A DNA stretch of 61,042 nucleotides, from NCBI GenBank assembly GCA_021272165.1, contig JAJSLK010000067.1, positions 1 to 61,042 of the forward strand, written 5' to 3'. Below, in pieces: positions 33,439-41,987 of the stretch (position 1 is its first letter; every line of letters starts with the position of its first letter). Source of the DNA: Methylacidiphilales bacterium (lineage in GTDB: Bacteria; Verrucomicrobiota; Verrucomicrobiia; Methylacidiphilales; UBA1321). A model generated the notes under the pieces. The model worked only from the letters and a program-made list of their open reading frames with translations. It did no database searches and was not told where the DNA came from. The position numbers and the translations under genes were made by a program.

Positions 33439-34254
33439 GTGATTACTCTAGCCATTTCCAGCTTAAAAGGAGGCGTGGGCAAAACCACCTGCGCCATTAA
33501 TCTTGCTTACTCCTGCGCCAAGCGGGGATGGAAGACCCTCCTGGTCGATGCCGATCCCCAGGGCTCGGTCGGCCTCTCGCTTTCGCCCAGCGCCCAATCT
33601 TATCTTGGCCTGTATGAAATTGTCGCCAGCGGCACCGCTTTTGACACCATCGTCTTGAAGACCAAGCTCGAGACCCTCAAGATCGTCATGGCTGGCAAAA
33701 TCCCGACCAATGAAATCTCCAAATGGTGCGCCAGCCTTCAGGACGGCACCCGCCTGGCCCCTTTCTTCAAGACAGCCCAGGAAGCCGGGTTCGATCTGGT
33801 CATTCTCGACACGCCCTCCGGCCTGCATGGCCCTACCGAAGGCATCCTGCGCAGTTGCAGCCATGTCCTCGTTCCCCAGCAGTGTGAGCCCCTGGCGCTC
33901 CGCTCGCTCATGCTCACCGTCGATTTCCTTAACCAGCTCCAGACCGAAAACGAAAACGCCTGTGCGCTGGCCGGTGTCGCCCTTACCATGGCCGACCCCG
34001 ATGTCGAGGACACCAAAAAAATTGTCGAGGAAATCCGGCGAGTCCTGCCTCCCGAGCTCGTGTTCCAGTCGATGCTCCCCCGCGACGCTGCCGTTATCCA
34101 CGCCAGCATGAAAGGCATGCCCCTCGGCCTCGTCCGCGGCGGCGCCCCGCCGGTCATCTCCCTCGTTTTTGATCAGCTGGCCGCCGAACTCGAAACCAAA
34201 CTTGACCTGACCGCCCCCGAGCAAAGTGATGAGTACGTCTCCCTCGTGGTTTGA
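33439..34254 (+). CDS. ParA/MinD-family ATPase (orphan, no ParB partner)
   Basis: The protein is about 271 residues from a GTG at 33439, and an upstream TTG would add 17. It carries the deviant Walker A motif SLKGGVGKTT (with both lysines, positions 10 and 15), Walker A-prime DADPQGSVGLSL, and Walker B LVILDTPSG. ParA-type ATPases bind DNA or membrane when ATP-bound and position plasmids, chromosomes, chemoreceptor arrays or carboxysomes with a partner. Neither parB nor parS-like sites are near. Instead the gene overlaps by 26 bases a long coiled-coil protein gene, the likely partner. Codons are C-ending like the rest of this segment. Confidence 0.82.
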   Translation: MITLAISSLKGGVGKTTCAINLAYSCAKRGWKTLLVDADPQGSVGLSLSPSAQSYLGLYEIVASGTAFDTIVLKTKLETLKIVMAGKIPTNEISKWCASLQDGTRLAPFFKTAQEAGFDLVILDTPSGLHGPTEGILRSCSHVLVPQQCEPLALRSLMLTVDFLNQLQTENENACALAGVALTMADPDVEDTKKIVEEIRRVLPPELVFQSMLPRDAAVIHASMKGMPLGLVRGGAPPVISLVFDQLAAELETKLDLTAPEQSDEYVSLVV

Positions 34255-36046
34255 TAAGGATAAGTTTTCCCGCCTCGTCAAAAAGGTTGGACCCAAGTCG
34301 CCTCCTTCTCGTCCTGCCACGACGCTGACGCCTGCTCCTTCATCCGGAGAGGCGGAGGACAAATCACACACCCTTGTCCTCGGGCCCGCTCACGATTCCA
34401 AACCCGCGCCCGAACCGGTGGTGGAAAAAAAACCGGAACCCGCCGCGCCTCCTCCTCCCGTCCCGGCGCCTGAACCCGTGGCTGAGTCCAAGCCCGGGCC
34501 TGTAGCGGTTGCCAAATCTGATCCCGTGGCCCTGCCGCCTCCGGCTCCCGAACCCCTAGCTGAAACCAAGCCTGAACTGGTCGCTGCGGCCAAACCTGAG
34601 CCGGTTGCCGAATCCAAGCCTGAACCAGTTGCTCCGCCAACTCTCACTCTGGCTCCCAAGCCGCTGAAGATCACCTTACCGGACTCTAAGCCCGAACCCG
34701 AACCAAAGCCTGCTCCGGCCCCGGCTCCCGTGATGACCTTCAAGTCTCCAGGCCTGCTCTCCGAACTGCACGATTTGCCATCCGCCCCGAAGCGCCAGGC
34801 CGCCCCGCTGCCCTCGGTCAAATCGCTCTTTCAGTACGAAGTCCCATCCCAATCTTCTGCGAAATCCCCGGTTATCCCTGGTACTGCTCCAGCGCCCATG
34901 AGTCCTCCTCCTCTGCCAGCGATTTCAAGTCCGGAACCCCAGGAAGAAGAGCCGGAAGACGTTGATGAGCTTAAGGAATTCTCCAACGAGCTTCCTTTTG
35001 ACGAACCGGAAGAGAAGAAAGACGAAGCGGCGGAGGACCTTCCCCCGCTGCCCGAAGTCCGCGAAAACGGCGAAACCAAAAAGCTTGCGCAGGCCAATGA
35101 CGACCTCGCCGCCGCCTGGGAACGAATCGCGCAGCTCAACCTCGACATCGAACACATTTCCAGCGATCGTGACGCCGCGCTCAGGGAAGTTCAATCCATC
35201 CGCAGCGAGCTTCAGGAAGCCCGCGACATGCTCCAGGAACTCGAGGAAAAAGCCGGTGAGTCCGATGAGCTGTTGCGCGTAGCCCAGGAACTCGAAATCG
35301 CCCGCAACGAAGCCAAACACCTGCACGAGGAACTTGATCAGGCCCGCGAAGAATCAACCAAGCTTCACGAAGAATTGGATCTCGCCCGCGAAGAATCGAA
35401 AAAACTTCATGAAGAATTGGGCCTCGCCCGCGAGGAGGCCGTCCAAGTCAAAGAGGGCGCTTCCACGCAGAACCAGGAGGAGCTTGAGCAGCTTATCCGT
35501 GAGCGCGACGGCTCACGGCGCGACTACGGAGAATTGCGCGAACAATTTGAGAATCTCAAGCGGGACCAGATCCGGCTAAAAGCCGAGGCGGGGGAGGGCC
35601 GCGCCGGATTTGAAACGGAAATGCAGGCGCTACGCAATCAGGTCGCCGAAAAGGACGAGCAAATCAACACGCTTAAAATCAATGCCGCCGGGTTGGCCGA
35701 GGTGGTCGACACGCTGAAAAAGGAAGTCTCCTCGCTCCAGGAAGAATTGACAACGGCCAAGGATGCTCCGCCTTCCACGGAAACCGCCGAACAATTGGCC
35801 AAGGCGAAGGAAGAGGCGTCGGTCGCCCAGCGCGGTCTCGCTCTCAGTCAGCGCGCCCTGCAAGAAACGCGCGACGCCCTTAAGGAAGCCACCGAAGGCG
35901 CGGCTCAGAATAGAGCGGATTTGCAGAACCTGAAAAACGAGTGCGCGACCCTCGTCCAGCAGAACATGCTCCTCCAGGCCCAGCACGACCAGATCTCCCG
36001 CGAGCTCAGCGCGGTCAAGGCCAAGCTCGCGTCCAAGGGTGGGTAG
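34229..36046 (+). CDS. Proline-rich, coiled-coil protein, likely partner of the ParA-like ATPase
   Basis: The protein has 605 residues. Residues about 30-240 are Pro/Ala/Glu/Lys-rich with repeats such as PEPVAESKPGPVAVAKSDPV, probably disordered. Residues about 290-600 form a long coiled coil, including three near-identical 14-residue units (HEELDQAREESTKL, HEELDLAREESKKL, HEELGLAREEAVQV). There is no signal peptide or membrane helix. The start lies inside the end of the ParA-like gene (26-base overlap), implying coupling. This architecture is seen in adaptors that link ParA-type ATPases to cargo, but no specific family is recognised. Confidence 0.72.
   Translation: MSTSPSWFDKDKFSRLVKKVGPKSPPSRPATTLTPAPSSGEAEDKSHTLVLGPAHDSKPAPEPVVEKKPEPAAPPPPVPAPEPVAESKPGPVAVAKSDPVALPPPAPEPLAETKPELVAAAKPEPVAESKPEPVAPPTLTLAPKPLKITLPDSKPEPEPKPAPAPAPVMTFKSPGLLSELHDLPSAPKRQAAPLPSVKSLFQYEVPSQSSAKSPVIPGTAPAPMSPPPLPAISSPEPQEEEPEDVDELKEFSNELPFDEPEEKKDEAAEDLPPLPEVRENGETKKLAQANDDLAAAWERIAQLNLDIEHISSDRDAALREVQSIRSELQEARDMLQELEEKAGESDELLRVAQELEIARNEAKHLHEELDQAREESTKLHEELDLAREESKKLHEELGLAREEAVQVKEGASTQNQEELEQLIRERDGSRRDYGELREQFENLKRDQIRLKAEAGEGRAGFETEMQALRNQVAEKDEQINTLKINAAGLAEVVDTLKKEVSSLQEELTTAKDAPPSTETAEQLAKAKEEASVAQRGLALSQRALQETRDALKEATEGAAQNRADLQNLKNECATLVQQNMLLQAQHDQISRELSAVKAKLASKGG
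35324..35449 (+). repeat. 42-base tandem repeat (three units) inside the coiled-coil gene
   Basis: Units start at 35324, 35366 and 35408, each 42 bases (14 codons, two heptads), beginning CACGAGGAACTTGATCAGGC, CACGAAGAATTGGATCTCGC and CATGAAGAATTGGGCCTCGC. The DNA similarity points to recent duplication. Confidence 0.75.
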
Positions 36047-36081
36047 ACGGCATTGGCCTCTTAAATTAAGTGCAAAAACTT

Positions 36082-36111
36082 TTGACACGGCTTCCCTGCC
36101 ATGGCTTAATT
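36082..36111 (+). promoter_or_regulatory. Promoter for rplM-rpsI
   Basis: A perfect TTGACA (36082) is followed after 17 bases by CTTAAT (36105), four of six matches. Transcription would start near 36117, leaving only about six bases before the rplM ATG at 36123, where no Shine-Dalgarno sequence is present. Confidence 0.6.
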
Positions 36112-36122
36112 CTCGGCTCCCG

Positions 36123-36554
36123 ATGAAAACTTTTAGTGCCAAATCCGAGCAAGTTGAACGCAAGTGGTATATCATCGACGCTGATAATCAGGTCGTGGGC
36201 CGTGTTGCGGAAAAAGCCGCTGTTCTCCTTCGCGGCAAACACAAGGCCATCTTTACCACCCATGTTGACACCGGCGATCACGTCATTGTGATCAACGCCG
36301 AGAAGGCGGTTTTCACCGGCAAGAAGGAAACGCAGAAGGAATACATGAGCTATTCCGGCTACATCGGCGGCCACAAATCGGAGACGGCCAAGTCCCGTCG
36401 CGGTCGGCATCCCGAACTCATCATCGAAGGCGCCATCAAGGGCATGGTGCCCCATAACCGCCTGGGCCGTACCGTTCTTCGTAAGCTTCACGTTTACAAG
36501 GGCTCCAAGCACCCCCACGAGGCGCAGGCCCCCACCGCCCTCAAGCTCAAATAA
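36123..36554 (+). CDS. rplM: 50S ribosomal protein L13
   Basis: The 143-residue protein is ribosomal protein L13. Recognisable segments are RKWYIIDADNQVVGRVAEKA, GDHVIVINAEKAVFTGKK, YSGYIGGHKSETAKSRRGRH and GMVPHNRLGRTVLRKLHVYK. The start ATG at 36123 gives the family N-terminus (MKTFSAKSEQVERKWY). rpsI follows after 15 bases, the usual L13-S9 operon. The gene has its own promoter and an almost leaderless transcript. C-ending codons dominate. Confidence 0.96.
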   Translation: MKTFSAKSEQVERKWYIIDADNQVVGRVAEKAAVLLRGKHKAIFTTHVDTGDHVIVINAEKAVFTGKKETQKEYMSYSGYIGGHKSETAKSRRGRHPELIIEGAIKGMVPHNRLGRTVLRKLHVYKGSKHPHEAQAPTALKLK

Positions 36555-36569
36555 GTAAGGATTCACGTC

Positions 36570-36971
<402 letters not shown>

Positions 36972-37011
36972 GAATCTCCTTCGGTTCCAGCCGGAGGAAG
37001 AAAGGCCACAG

Positions 37012-38046
37012 TTGCAATCCGTACGCACGGCGGTCGTTGGTGCTTCCGGTTACTCCGGGCAGGAATTGCTGCACTATCTGGCCCGGCACCCCGTGTTCCA
37101 CCTCGTGCTCGTCACGTCCCGGCAGCATGCCGGCGAACCGCTCTCCAAGTCCGTTTCAGGTCTCCCACGCGAACTGGGTCGGCTCGCTTTTGTCGAAAGC
37201 GCCCCCGATTTCGCCCTCGCCGAACAGGCTGATCTCTTTTTCCTCGCCGTGCCCCACGGCACCGCCGCGCCCTATGCCGCCGTCCTGCGCGAGGCGGGCA
37301 AGACCGTTGTCGATCTCAGCGCCGATTTTCGCACGACCAACCCCGCCGTTTACAAGGACTTCTACGGCCACGACCATCCCGCCCCCGCCCTGTTGCCCGA
37401 AGCTGTCTATGGCATACCCGAAATCCATCGGGACCGGCTCAGGTCGACCAAACTCGTCGCCGCTCCCGGCTGCTATCCCACCAGCATCATTCTCCCGCTG
37501 GTGCCATTTTTGAAAGCCGGCTGGCTCGACCTCGATTCCATCGTCGTTGCCTCACTCTCCGGTGTCTCCGGTGCGGGCCGGAAACTCGAAATGCGGCTCC
37601 TCTTCGGTGAAGTCAGCGACAACATGTACAGCTACAGTGTTCCGAAACACCGGCACCTGGGCGAAATTGAACAGGAACTCTCCCTCGCGGCGGGAAAAAA
37701 AGTCACCATCACCTTTGTCCCGCATCTCGTCCCCATCCATCGCGGCATGATCTCGACCATCACCGCCCGGCTCATGGCGCCGAAGACTGACGCTGATGCC
37801 CAAGCCCTCCTTACCGAGGCCTATGGAAATGAACCCTTTGTCGAAGTCCTTGAAGGCTCCGCCCTGCCCGAGGCCCGGCAGGTCGCCCACTCCAACCGCA
37901 TCCAAGTCGCCGCCCGGGTTGACCCCCGTACCAACCGGCTCCTCATCTTTTCTTCCATCGACAATCTTGGCAAAGGCAATGCTTCCCAAGCTATCCAGGC
38001 CGCCAATCTGGCCTTTGGACTCGACGAAAGGCTGGGATTGGAATGA
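37012..38046 (+). CDS. argC: N-acetyl-gamma-glutamyl-phosphate reductase
   Basis: The 344-residue enzyme makes N-acetylglutamate semialdehyde, the third step of arginine synthesis. The N-terminal nucleotide-binding motif VVGASGYSGQELLHYLARHP, the catalytic VAAPGCYPTSIILPL (Cys) and the YSVPKHRHLGEIEQEL and HLVPIHRGM segments are present. The start is a TTG at 37012 preceded by a strong ribosome binding site (GGAGGAAG). The stop overlaps the argJ start by four bases (ATGA). It opens a compact arginine operon argC-argJ-argB-argF. Confidence 0.95.
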   Translation: MQSVRTAVVGASGYSGQELLHYLARHPVFHLVLVTSRQHAGEPLSKSVSGLPRELGRLAFVESAPDFALAEQADLFFLAVPHGTAAPYAAVLREAGKTVVDLSADFRTTNPAVYKDFYGHDHPAPALLPEAVYGIPEIHRDRLRSTKLVAAPGCYPTSIILPLVPFLKAGWLDLDSIVVASLSGVSGAGRKLEMRLLFGEVSDNMYSYSVPKHRHLGEIEQELSLAAGKKVTITFVPHLVPIHRGMISTITARLMAPKTDADAQALLTEAYGNEPFVEVLEGSALPEARQVAHSNRIQVAARVDPRTNRLLIFSSIDNLGKGNASQAIQAANLAFGLDERLGLE

Positions 38047-39257
38047 AAACCGCGGAAGCGAAGACAATCAAATCGGGAGGCGTCACCTCCGCGCAAGGCT
38101 TTCAGGCCGCGGGCGTCGCCTCCGGCATCAAGTCCCGCGGCGAAAAGGACTTGGCCGTCGTTCTTTCCGATGTCCCCGCCGAAGTCGCCGCCACCTTCAC
38201 CACCAACCTGGTCAAGGCCGCACCGGTCAAGGTCTCCATGCGCCATTCCCGCAACGGCAAAATCCGCGGCGTCGTCATCAATTCCGGCTGCGCCAATGCC
38301 TGCACCGGCGTGCGCGGCATCGCCGACGCCAAGGAAATGATCGAACGCGCCGCCAGGGAATTCAAAACCAAGCCCCGCGAATGGCTCGTCTGCTCCACTG
38401 GCCGCATCGGCAATCGCCTCCCCATGGCCAAGGTGCGCAAGGGCATTGAAAAAGCGGCCCAAAAACTTGGCGCCGACAACGGCGCCGAAGCCGCCAAGGC
38501 CATCATGACTACCGACACGCGCCGCAAGGAATTCGCCATGCGCTTCAAGGTCGACGGCCGCAAGGTCACCATCGGCGGCATGGCCAAGGGCGCCGGCATG
38601 ATCCATCCCAACATGGCCACGATGCTCTGCGTCATCACCACGGATGCCTGCATCGATAAACCCACGCTCCGGGCCTGTGTACAGGAGGCCGTCGAACACT
38701 CCTTCAACCGCATTTCCGTCGACGGCGACACCTCAACCAACGACACCGTCATCGTCATCGCCAACGGTCTCTCCGGCTCCAACCTGCTCAAAAGCTATCA
38801 TCCCCAGTTTGGCCTCTTTAAAAAGACGCTCACCCACGTCATGCGCAAGCTGGCCCGCATGATTGTCGAGGACGGCGAGGGAATCACCCGCGTCGTTGAT
38901 GTCGTCGTCAAAGGTGCCGCCAGCGCGCAGGATGCCAGGCTCGCCGCGCTCGCCGTGGCCAAATCGGAGCTGGTCAAAACGTCATGGGCCGGCGGCGACC
39001 CCAATTGGGGCCGCATCCTCGCCGCGCTTGGTTATAGCGGTGCGCGCATCCGCGAGGAAATGGTTGAAATTTTTTATGACGGCCTCGTGGCCGTCGTCAA
39101 CGGCCAGCCCAGTAAAACTCCCGTGGCCAAGTTGCGCAAACTCGTCCGCAAGCCTATCTTCACCATCACCATTCATCTTCATTCGGGCCTGGGCGAATAT
39201 AGCGTCCTGACCACCGACCTCACCGAGGAATACGTCCAGATCAACGCCGGCGAGTAG
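38043..39257 (+). CDS. argJ: Bifunctional ornithine acetyltransferase/N-acetylglutamate synthase
   Basis: The 404-residue protein matches ArgJ, which transfers the acetyl group between N-acetylornithine and glutamate, recycling acetate in arginine synthesis. The self-cleavage site is visible in HPNMATMLCVITTDACI, where the Thr of A-T-M-L becomes the N-terminal nucleophile of the beta chain (about residue 200). Other conserved parts are VINSGCANACTG and SFNRISVDGDTSTNDTVIV. Whether it also has synthase activity cannot be told from sequence alone. It is coupled to argC (ATGA overlap) and followed by argB after seven bases. Confidence 0.95.
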   Translation: MKTAEAKTIKSGGVTSAQGFQAAGVASGIKSRGEKDLAVVLSDVPAEVAATFTTNLVKAAPVKVSMRHSRNGKIRGVVINSGCANACTGVRGIADAKEMIERAAREFKTKPREWLVCSTGRIGNRLPMAKVRKGIEKAAQKLGADNGAEAAKAIMTTDTRRKEFAMRFKVDGRKVTIGGMAKGAGMIHPNMATMLCVITTDACIDKPTLRACVQEAVEHSFNRISVDGDTSTNDTVIVIANGLSGSNLLKSYHPQFGLFKKTLTHVMRKLARMIVEDGEGITRVVDVVVKGAASAQDARLAALAVAKSELVKTSWAGGDPNWGRILAALGYSGARIREEMVEIFYDGLVAVVNGQPSKTPVAKLRKLVRKPIFTITIHLHSGLGEYSVLTTDLTEEYVQINAGE

Positions 39258-39264
39258 GATTTTT

Positions 39265-40146
39265 ATGAGAAACAACAAGGCGGAAGCGCTCTTGGAGGCG
39301 CTGCCCTATTTTCAGCAATTTCGAGGACGGACCGTCGTCGTCAAATATGGCGGCGCGGCCATGGAAAACCCCGAGCTGGTGGAAAGCGTCATGCGCGACA
39401 TCGTCTTCCTGGAGGCGGTGGGCATCAATCCCGTCGTCGTCCACGGCGGCGGCAACGCCATCACCGCGGCCATGCGTCAGGAAAATCTCACCGCCCGTTT
39501 CATTGACGGCCTCCGCGTCACTGACGAGGCCTCCATCAAGATCATCGACCGCGTCCTCAACGAGGTCATTGGGCCCTCCCTCGCGGCCAAGATCGCCGAA
39601 CTCGGCGGCAAGGCCCAGATACTCTCCGGCAAACAGGTCCTCCTCGCCGAAAAAGCTCCGCCCCGCGTCAATGCCGCCGGGGAGAAAAACGATCTCGGGT
39701 TCATCGGCGATATCGTTTCCGTCGATACCACCCCGATTCAAAAGCTCGTCGATGCCGAGATCGTCCCCATCGTCTCGCCCCTCGGCCAGGGCCGCGACGG
39801 CCAGGCCTACAACATCAACGCCGACATTGCCGCGGCGAAAATCGCCCAGGCGCTTAAGGCCCACAAGATCATCTATCTCTCCGACGTCAACGGAGTCCGC
39901 CGCAATCCCCGCGACGAAAATTCGCTCATCTCCACGCTCACCCCCGCGCAGATCGAGCAGCTTAAGCAGGACGGCGTCATCGCCAGCGGCATGATCCCCA
40001 AGGTCGACTCGGCCCTTGAGGCCCTCGCCGGCGGCGTCGACAAGGTCCACTTCCTCGATGGCAAGAAGGCCCATTCGCTTCTGCTGGAACTTTTCACCGA
40101 CGCCGGTATCGGCACAGAAATCGTCCACACCAGTTCCCACCCATGA
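39265..40146 (+). CDS. argB: N-acetylglutamate kinase
   Basis: The 293-residue enzyme phosphorylates N-acetylglutamate, the second step of arginine synthesis. Conserved segments include VVKYGGAAMENPELVESVMR at residues 25-45, NPVVVHGGGNAITAAM, GLRVTDEASIKI, GQAYNINADIAAAKIAQALK and SDVNGVRRNPRDENSLISTL. The long N-terminal helix (residues 1-20) and C-terminal part resemble the arginine-sensitive hexameric form, so feedback inhibition by arginine is plausible. Its stop codon overlaps the argF start (ATGA). Confidence 0.95.
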   Translation: MRNNKAEALLEALPYFQQFRGRTVVVKYGGAAMENPELVESVMRDIVFLEAVGINPVVVHGGGNAITAAMRQENLTARFIDGLRVTDEASIKIIDRVLNEVIGPSLAAKIAELGGKAQILSGKQVLLAEKAPPRVNAAGEKNDLGFIGDIVSVDTTPIQKLVDAEIVPIVSPLGQGRDGQAYNINADIAAAKIAQALKAHKIIYLSDVNGVRRNPRDENSLISTLTPAQIEQLKQDGVIASGMIPKVDSALEALAGGVDKVHFLDGKKAHSLLLELFTDAGIGTEIVHTSSHP

Positions 40147-41048
40147 GCACGCCTCTCCGCCATTTTCTTGGCCTCAAAAACTTCGACGAAAAATCGATCC
40201 GGGAAATCCTCGCCCTCGCTGCCCGTTACAAGGCCGAGCGCAAGGCCATTTCCTGGCGCCCGCTCGCCGGCCAGACCTGGGCGCTGATCTTCACCAAGTC
40301 CTCCACTCGCACCCGGGTCTCGTTCGAGGTCGCCATCCGCGAGCTCGGCGGCAACGCCCTTTTCCTCAATGGCAACGATCTCCAGCTCGGCCGCGGCGAA
40401 CCGATCAAGGACACTGCCCGCGTCCTGGGCCGCATGGTCCACGGCACCATCATCCGCACCTTTGCGCAAAGCGACGTCGAGGAATTCGCCCGCTACGCGC
40501 AAATCCCCACCGTCAACGCCCTTACCGACGACGAGCATCCCTGCCAGATCCTCGCCGACATCCAGACCATTGAGGAAAAAATCGGCCCCATCACCGGCAA
40601 GAAGATCGCCTTCATCGGCGACTGCGCTTGCAATGTCGCCAGGTCCTGGGTCTACGCCGCCGAAATCCTGAAATTCCAGTTAGTCCTGGCCGGTCCCGAC
40701 GGTTACCTCAGTCCGGTCACCAATAGCTTCGTCACCCAGTCGCATGACGTTAAGGAAGCCGCCCGCGGCGCCGACGTCCTCTATACCGACGTCTGGGTCT
40801 CCATGGGCCTTGAAGCCGAAAAAGCCAAACGCGCCGCCGCGTTTCAGGGGTATCAGATCAACCACGCCCTTCTCGCCGAAGCGAAGAAAAACGCGCTGGT
40901 TCTCCATTGTCTCCCCGCTTATCGCGATCAGGAAATCAGCGAAAAAATCCTCGAGGAACGGCAGCAGGACATCTTCGACCAGGCTGAAAACCGGCTCCAT
41001 GCCCAGAAGGGCATTCTCCACTGGCTGAGCGAACTGCCGGTTGAGTAG
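40143..41048 (+). CDS. argF: Ornithine carbamoyltransferase
   Basis: The 301-residue enzyme makes citrulline from ornithine and carbamoyl phosphate. The carbamoyl-phosphate-binding motif FTKSSTRTRVSFEVAIRELG is near residue 48. FAQSDVEEFARYAQIPTVNA, LTDDEHPCQILADIQTIEEK and the ornithine/active-site motif HCLPAYRDQEIS near residue 260 follow. The last motif is usually HCLPAHRGEE, so H-R-G is Y-R-D here, a tolerable variation. The gene is coupled to argB by an ATGA overlap. trmB follows after 18 bases. argG and argH are not in the window. Confidence 0.94.
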   Translation: MSTPLRHFLGLKNFDEKSIREILALAARYKAERKAISWRPLAGQTWALIFTKSSTRTRVSFEVAIRELGGNALFLNGNDLQLGRGEPIKDTARVLGRMVHGTIIRTFAQSDVEEFARYAQIPTVNALTDDEHPCQILADIQTIEEKIGPITGKKIAFIGDCACNVARSWVYAAEILKFQLVLAGPDGYLSPVTNSFVTQSHDVKEAARGADVLYTDVWVSMGLEAEKAKRAAAFQGYQINHALLAEAKKNALVLHCLPAYRDQEISEKILEERQQDIFDQAENRLHAQKGILHWLSELPVE

Positions 41049-41066
41049 AAACGGCCTTCCGCCCCC

Positions 41067-41654
41067 ATGGAAGCCGGCGCCCTCGTCCCCATTACCGACA
41101 TCTGCCGCCATTTCGATTGGCGGGAACTCTTCGGCAACGATCATCCCGTCGAGCTCGACCTTGGCGCGGGCGACGGCGGTTTTGCCCTGGCCTACGCGCA
41201 ACAGCATCCTGAAATCAATCTCCTCGCCGTTGAGCGCCTTCTCGGCCGCGTCCGTAAAATTGCCAAACGGGCCGCGCGGGCGAAAGTGACCAATCTCCGC
41301 GTCCTGCGCCTCGAATTCGGCTACACCGTCCGCTATCTCCTGCCGCCGCAAAGCGTTTCTGTTGCCCACATCCTCTTTCCCGATCCGTGGCCCAAGCGAC
41401 GCCATTGGCCGCGGCGGCTCATCCAGCCCGATTTCATCCGCGATTTGGCGGCAGCGTTCAAAACAGGAGGCGAGCTCCGTTTTACCACCGACCACGAACA
41501 CTATTTCGAAACCGCGCAGCAGGCCGTGGCCGAGGCCCATATTCTCCAACGTGCGCCCGAATGGGACTGGACCGCCGATCCCAAAACCGATTTTCAGCTG
41601 ACCTTCGATGCCGAAGGACGCCCCACCTACCGCGCCCGGTGGATCAGACCGTAG
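41067..41654 (+). CDS. trmB: tRNA (guanine-46-N7)-methyltransferase
   Basis: The 195-residue protein matches TrmB, which adds the m7G46 mark in the tRNA variable loop. The SAM-binding motif PVELDLGAGDGGFALAYAQQ is near residues 27-46, and the family signature HILFPDPWPKRRHWPRRLIQ near 101-120. FTTDHEHYFETAQ follows. It is slightly shorter than the typical 210-240 residues at the N-terminus. It ends the arginine operon and is probably read through from it. Confidence 0.93.
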   Translation: MEAGALVPITDICRHFDWRELFGNDHPVELDLGAGDGGFALAYAQQHPEINLLAVERLLGRVRKIAKRAARAKVTNLRVLRLEFGYTVRYLLPPQSVSVAHILFPDPWPKRRHWPRRLIQPDFIRDLAAAFKTGGELRFTTDHEHYFETAQQAVAEAHILQRAPEWDWTADPKTDFQLTFDAEGRPTYRARWIRP

Positions 41655-41957
41655 CCACTGCCGAAGAATCATTTCTCAGTTGCGTTCCCCCCACTCCCAA
41701 ACTCTGTCACACATGTGTGTTTGGAAGCGCCATGGTCCGTGCAACTCTGCTGCCCGGTTGTTCTAAGAGCTTGCTGAAAAAGGCCTTTATTAAAAAAAAT
41801 GCAGTCATCCCGAGCTGGTCGAGGGATCTCTCGCTATTTTTCTCAGAGGAGCTCAACGAGCGAAATAGTTAGAGATCCTTCGACAGGCTCAGGATGACGA
41901 CCTTTTTCAGCAAATTCCTAATTCCGTTAATTTGGTGAATTTGGAAATTCCGTGATT
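41655..41957. repeat. Gap of 333 bases with R3-, R1- and R4-type repeats
   Basis: No gene is seen here. The gap holds an R3-like hairpin (CCCAAACTCTGTCACACATG, 41696, paired with TGTGTTTGG), the 143-base R1 inverted repeat described separately, and an R4 unit (ATTCCGTTAATTTGGTGAAT at 41923). It separates convergent trmB and rlmN. Confidence 0.65.
41771..41913. repeat. 143-base inverted repeat, MITE-like (complete R1 element)
   Basis: The outer arms TTGCTGAAAAAGG (41771) and CCTTTTTCAGCAA (ending 41913) are perfect inverted repeats. Inside them GTCATCCCGAGCTGGTCGAG pairs with CTTCGACAGGCTCAGGATGAC, and CGCTATTT with AAATAG. This is the most complete R1 copy in the window and looks like a non-coding mobile hairpin. 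Confidence 0.7.
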
Positions 41958-41987
41958 CGCTTCAGTCTCCGTTTTTTTGCGGTCCAT

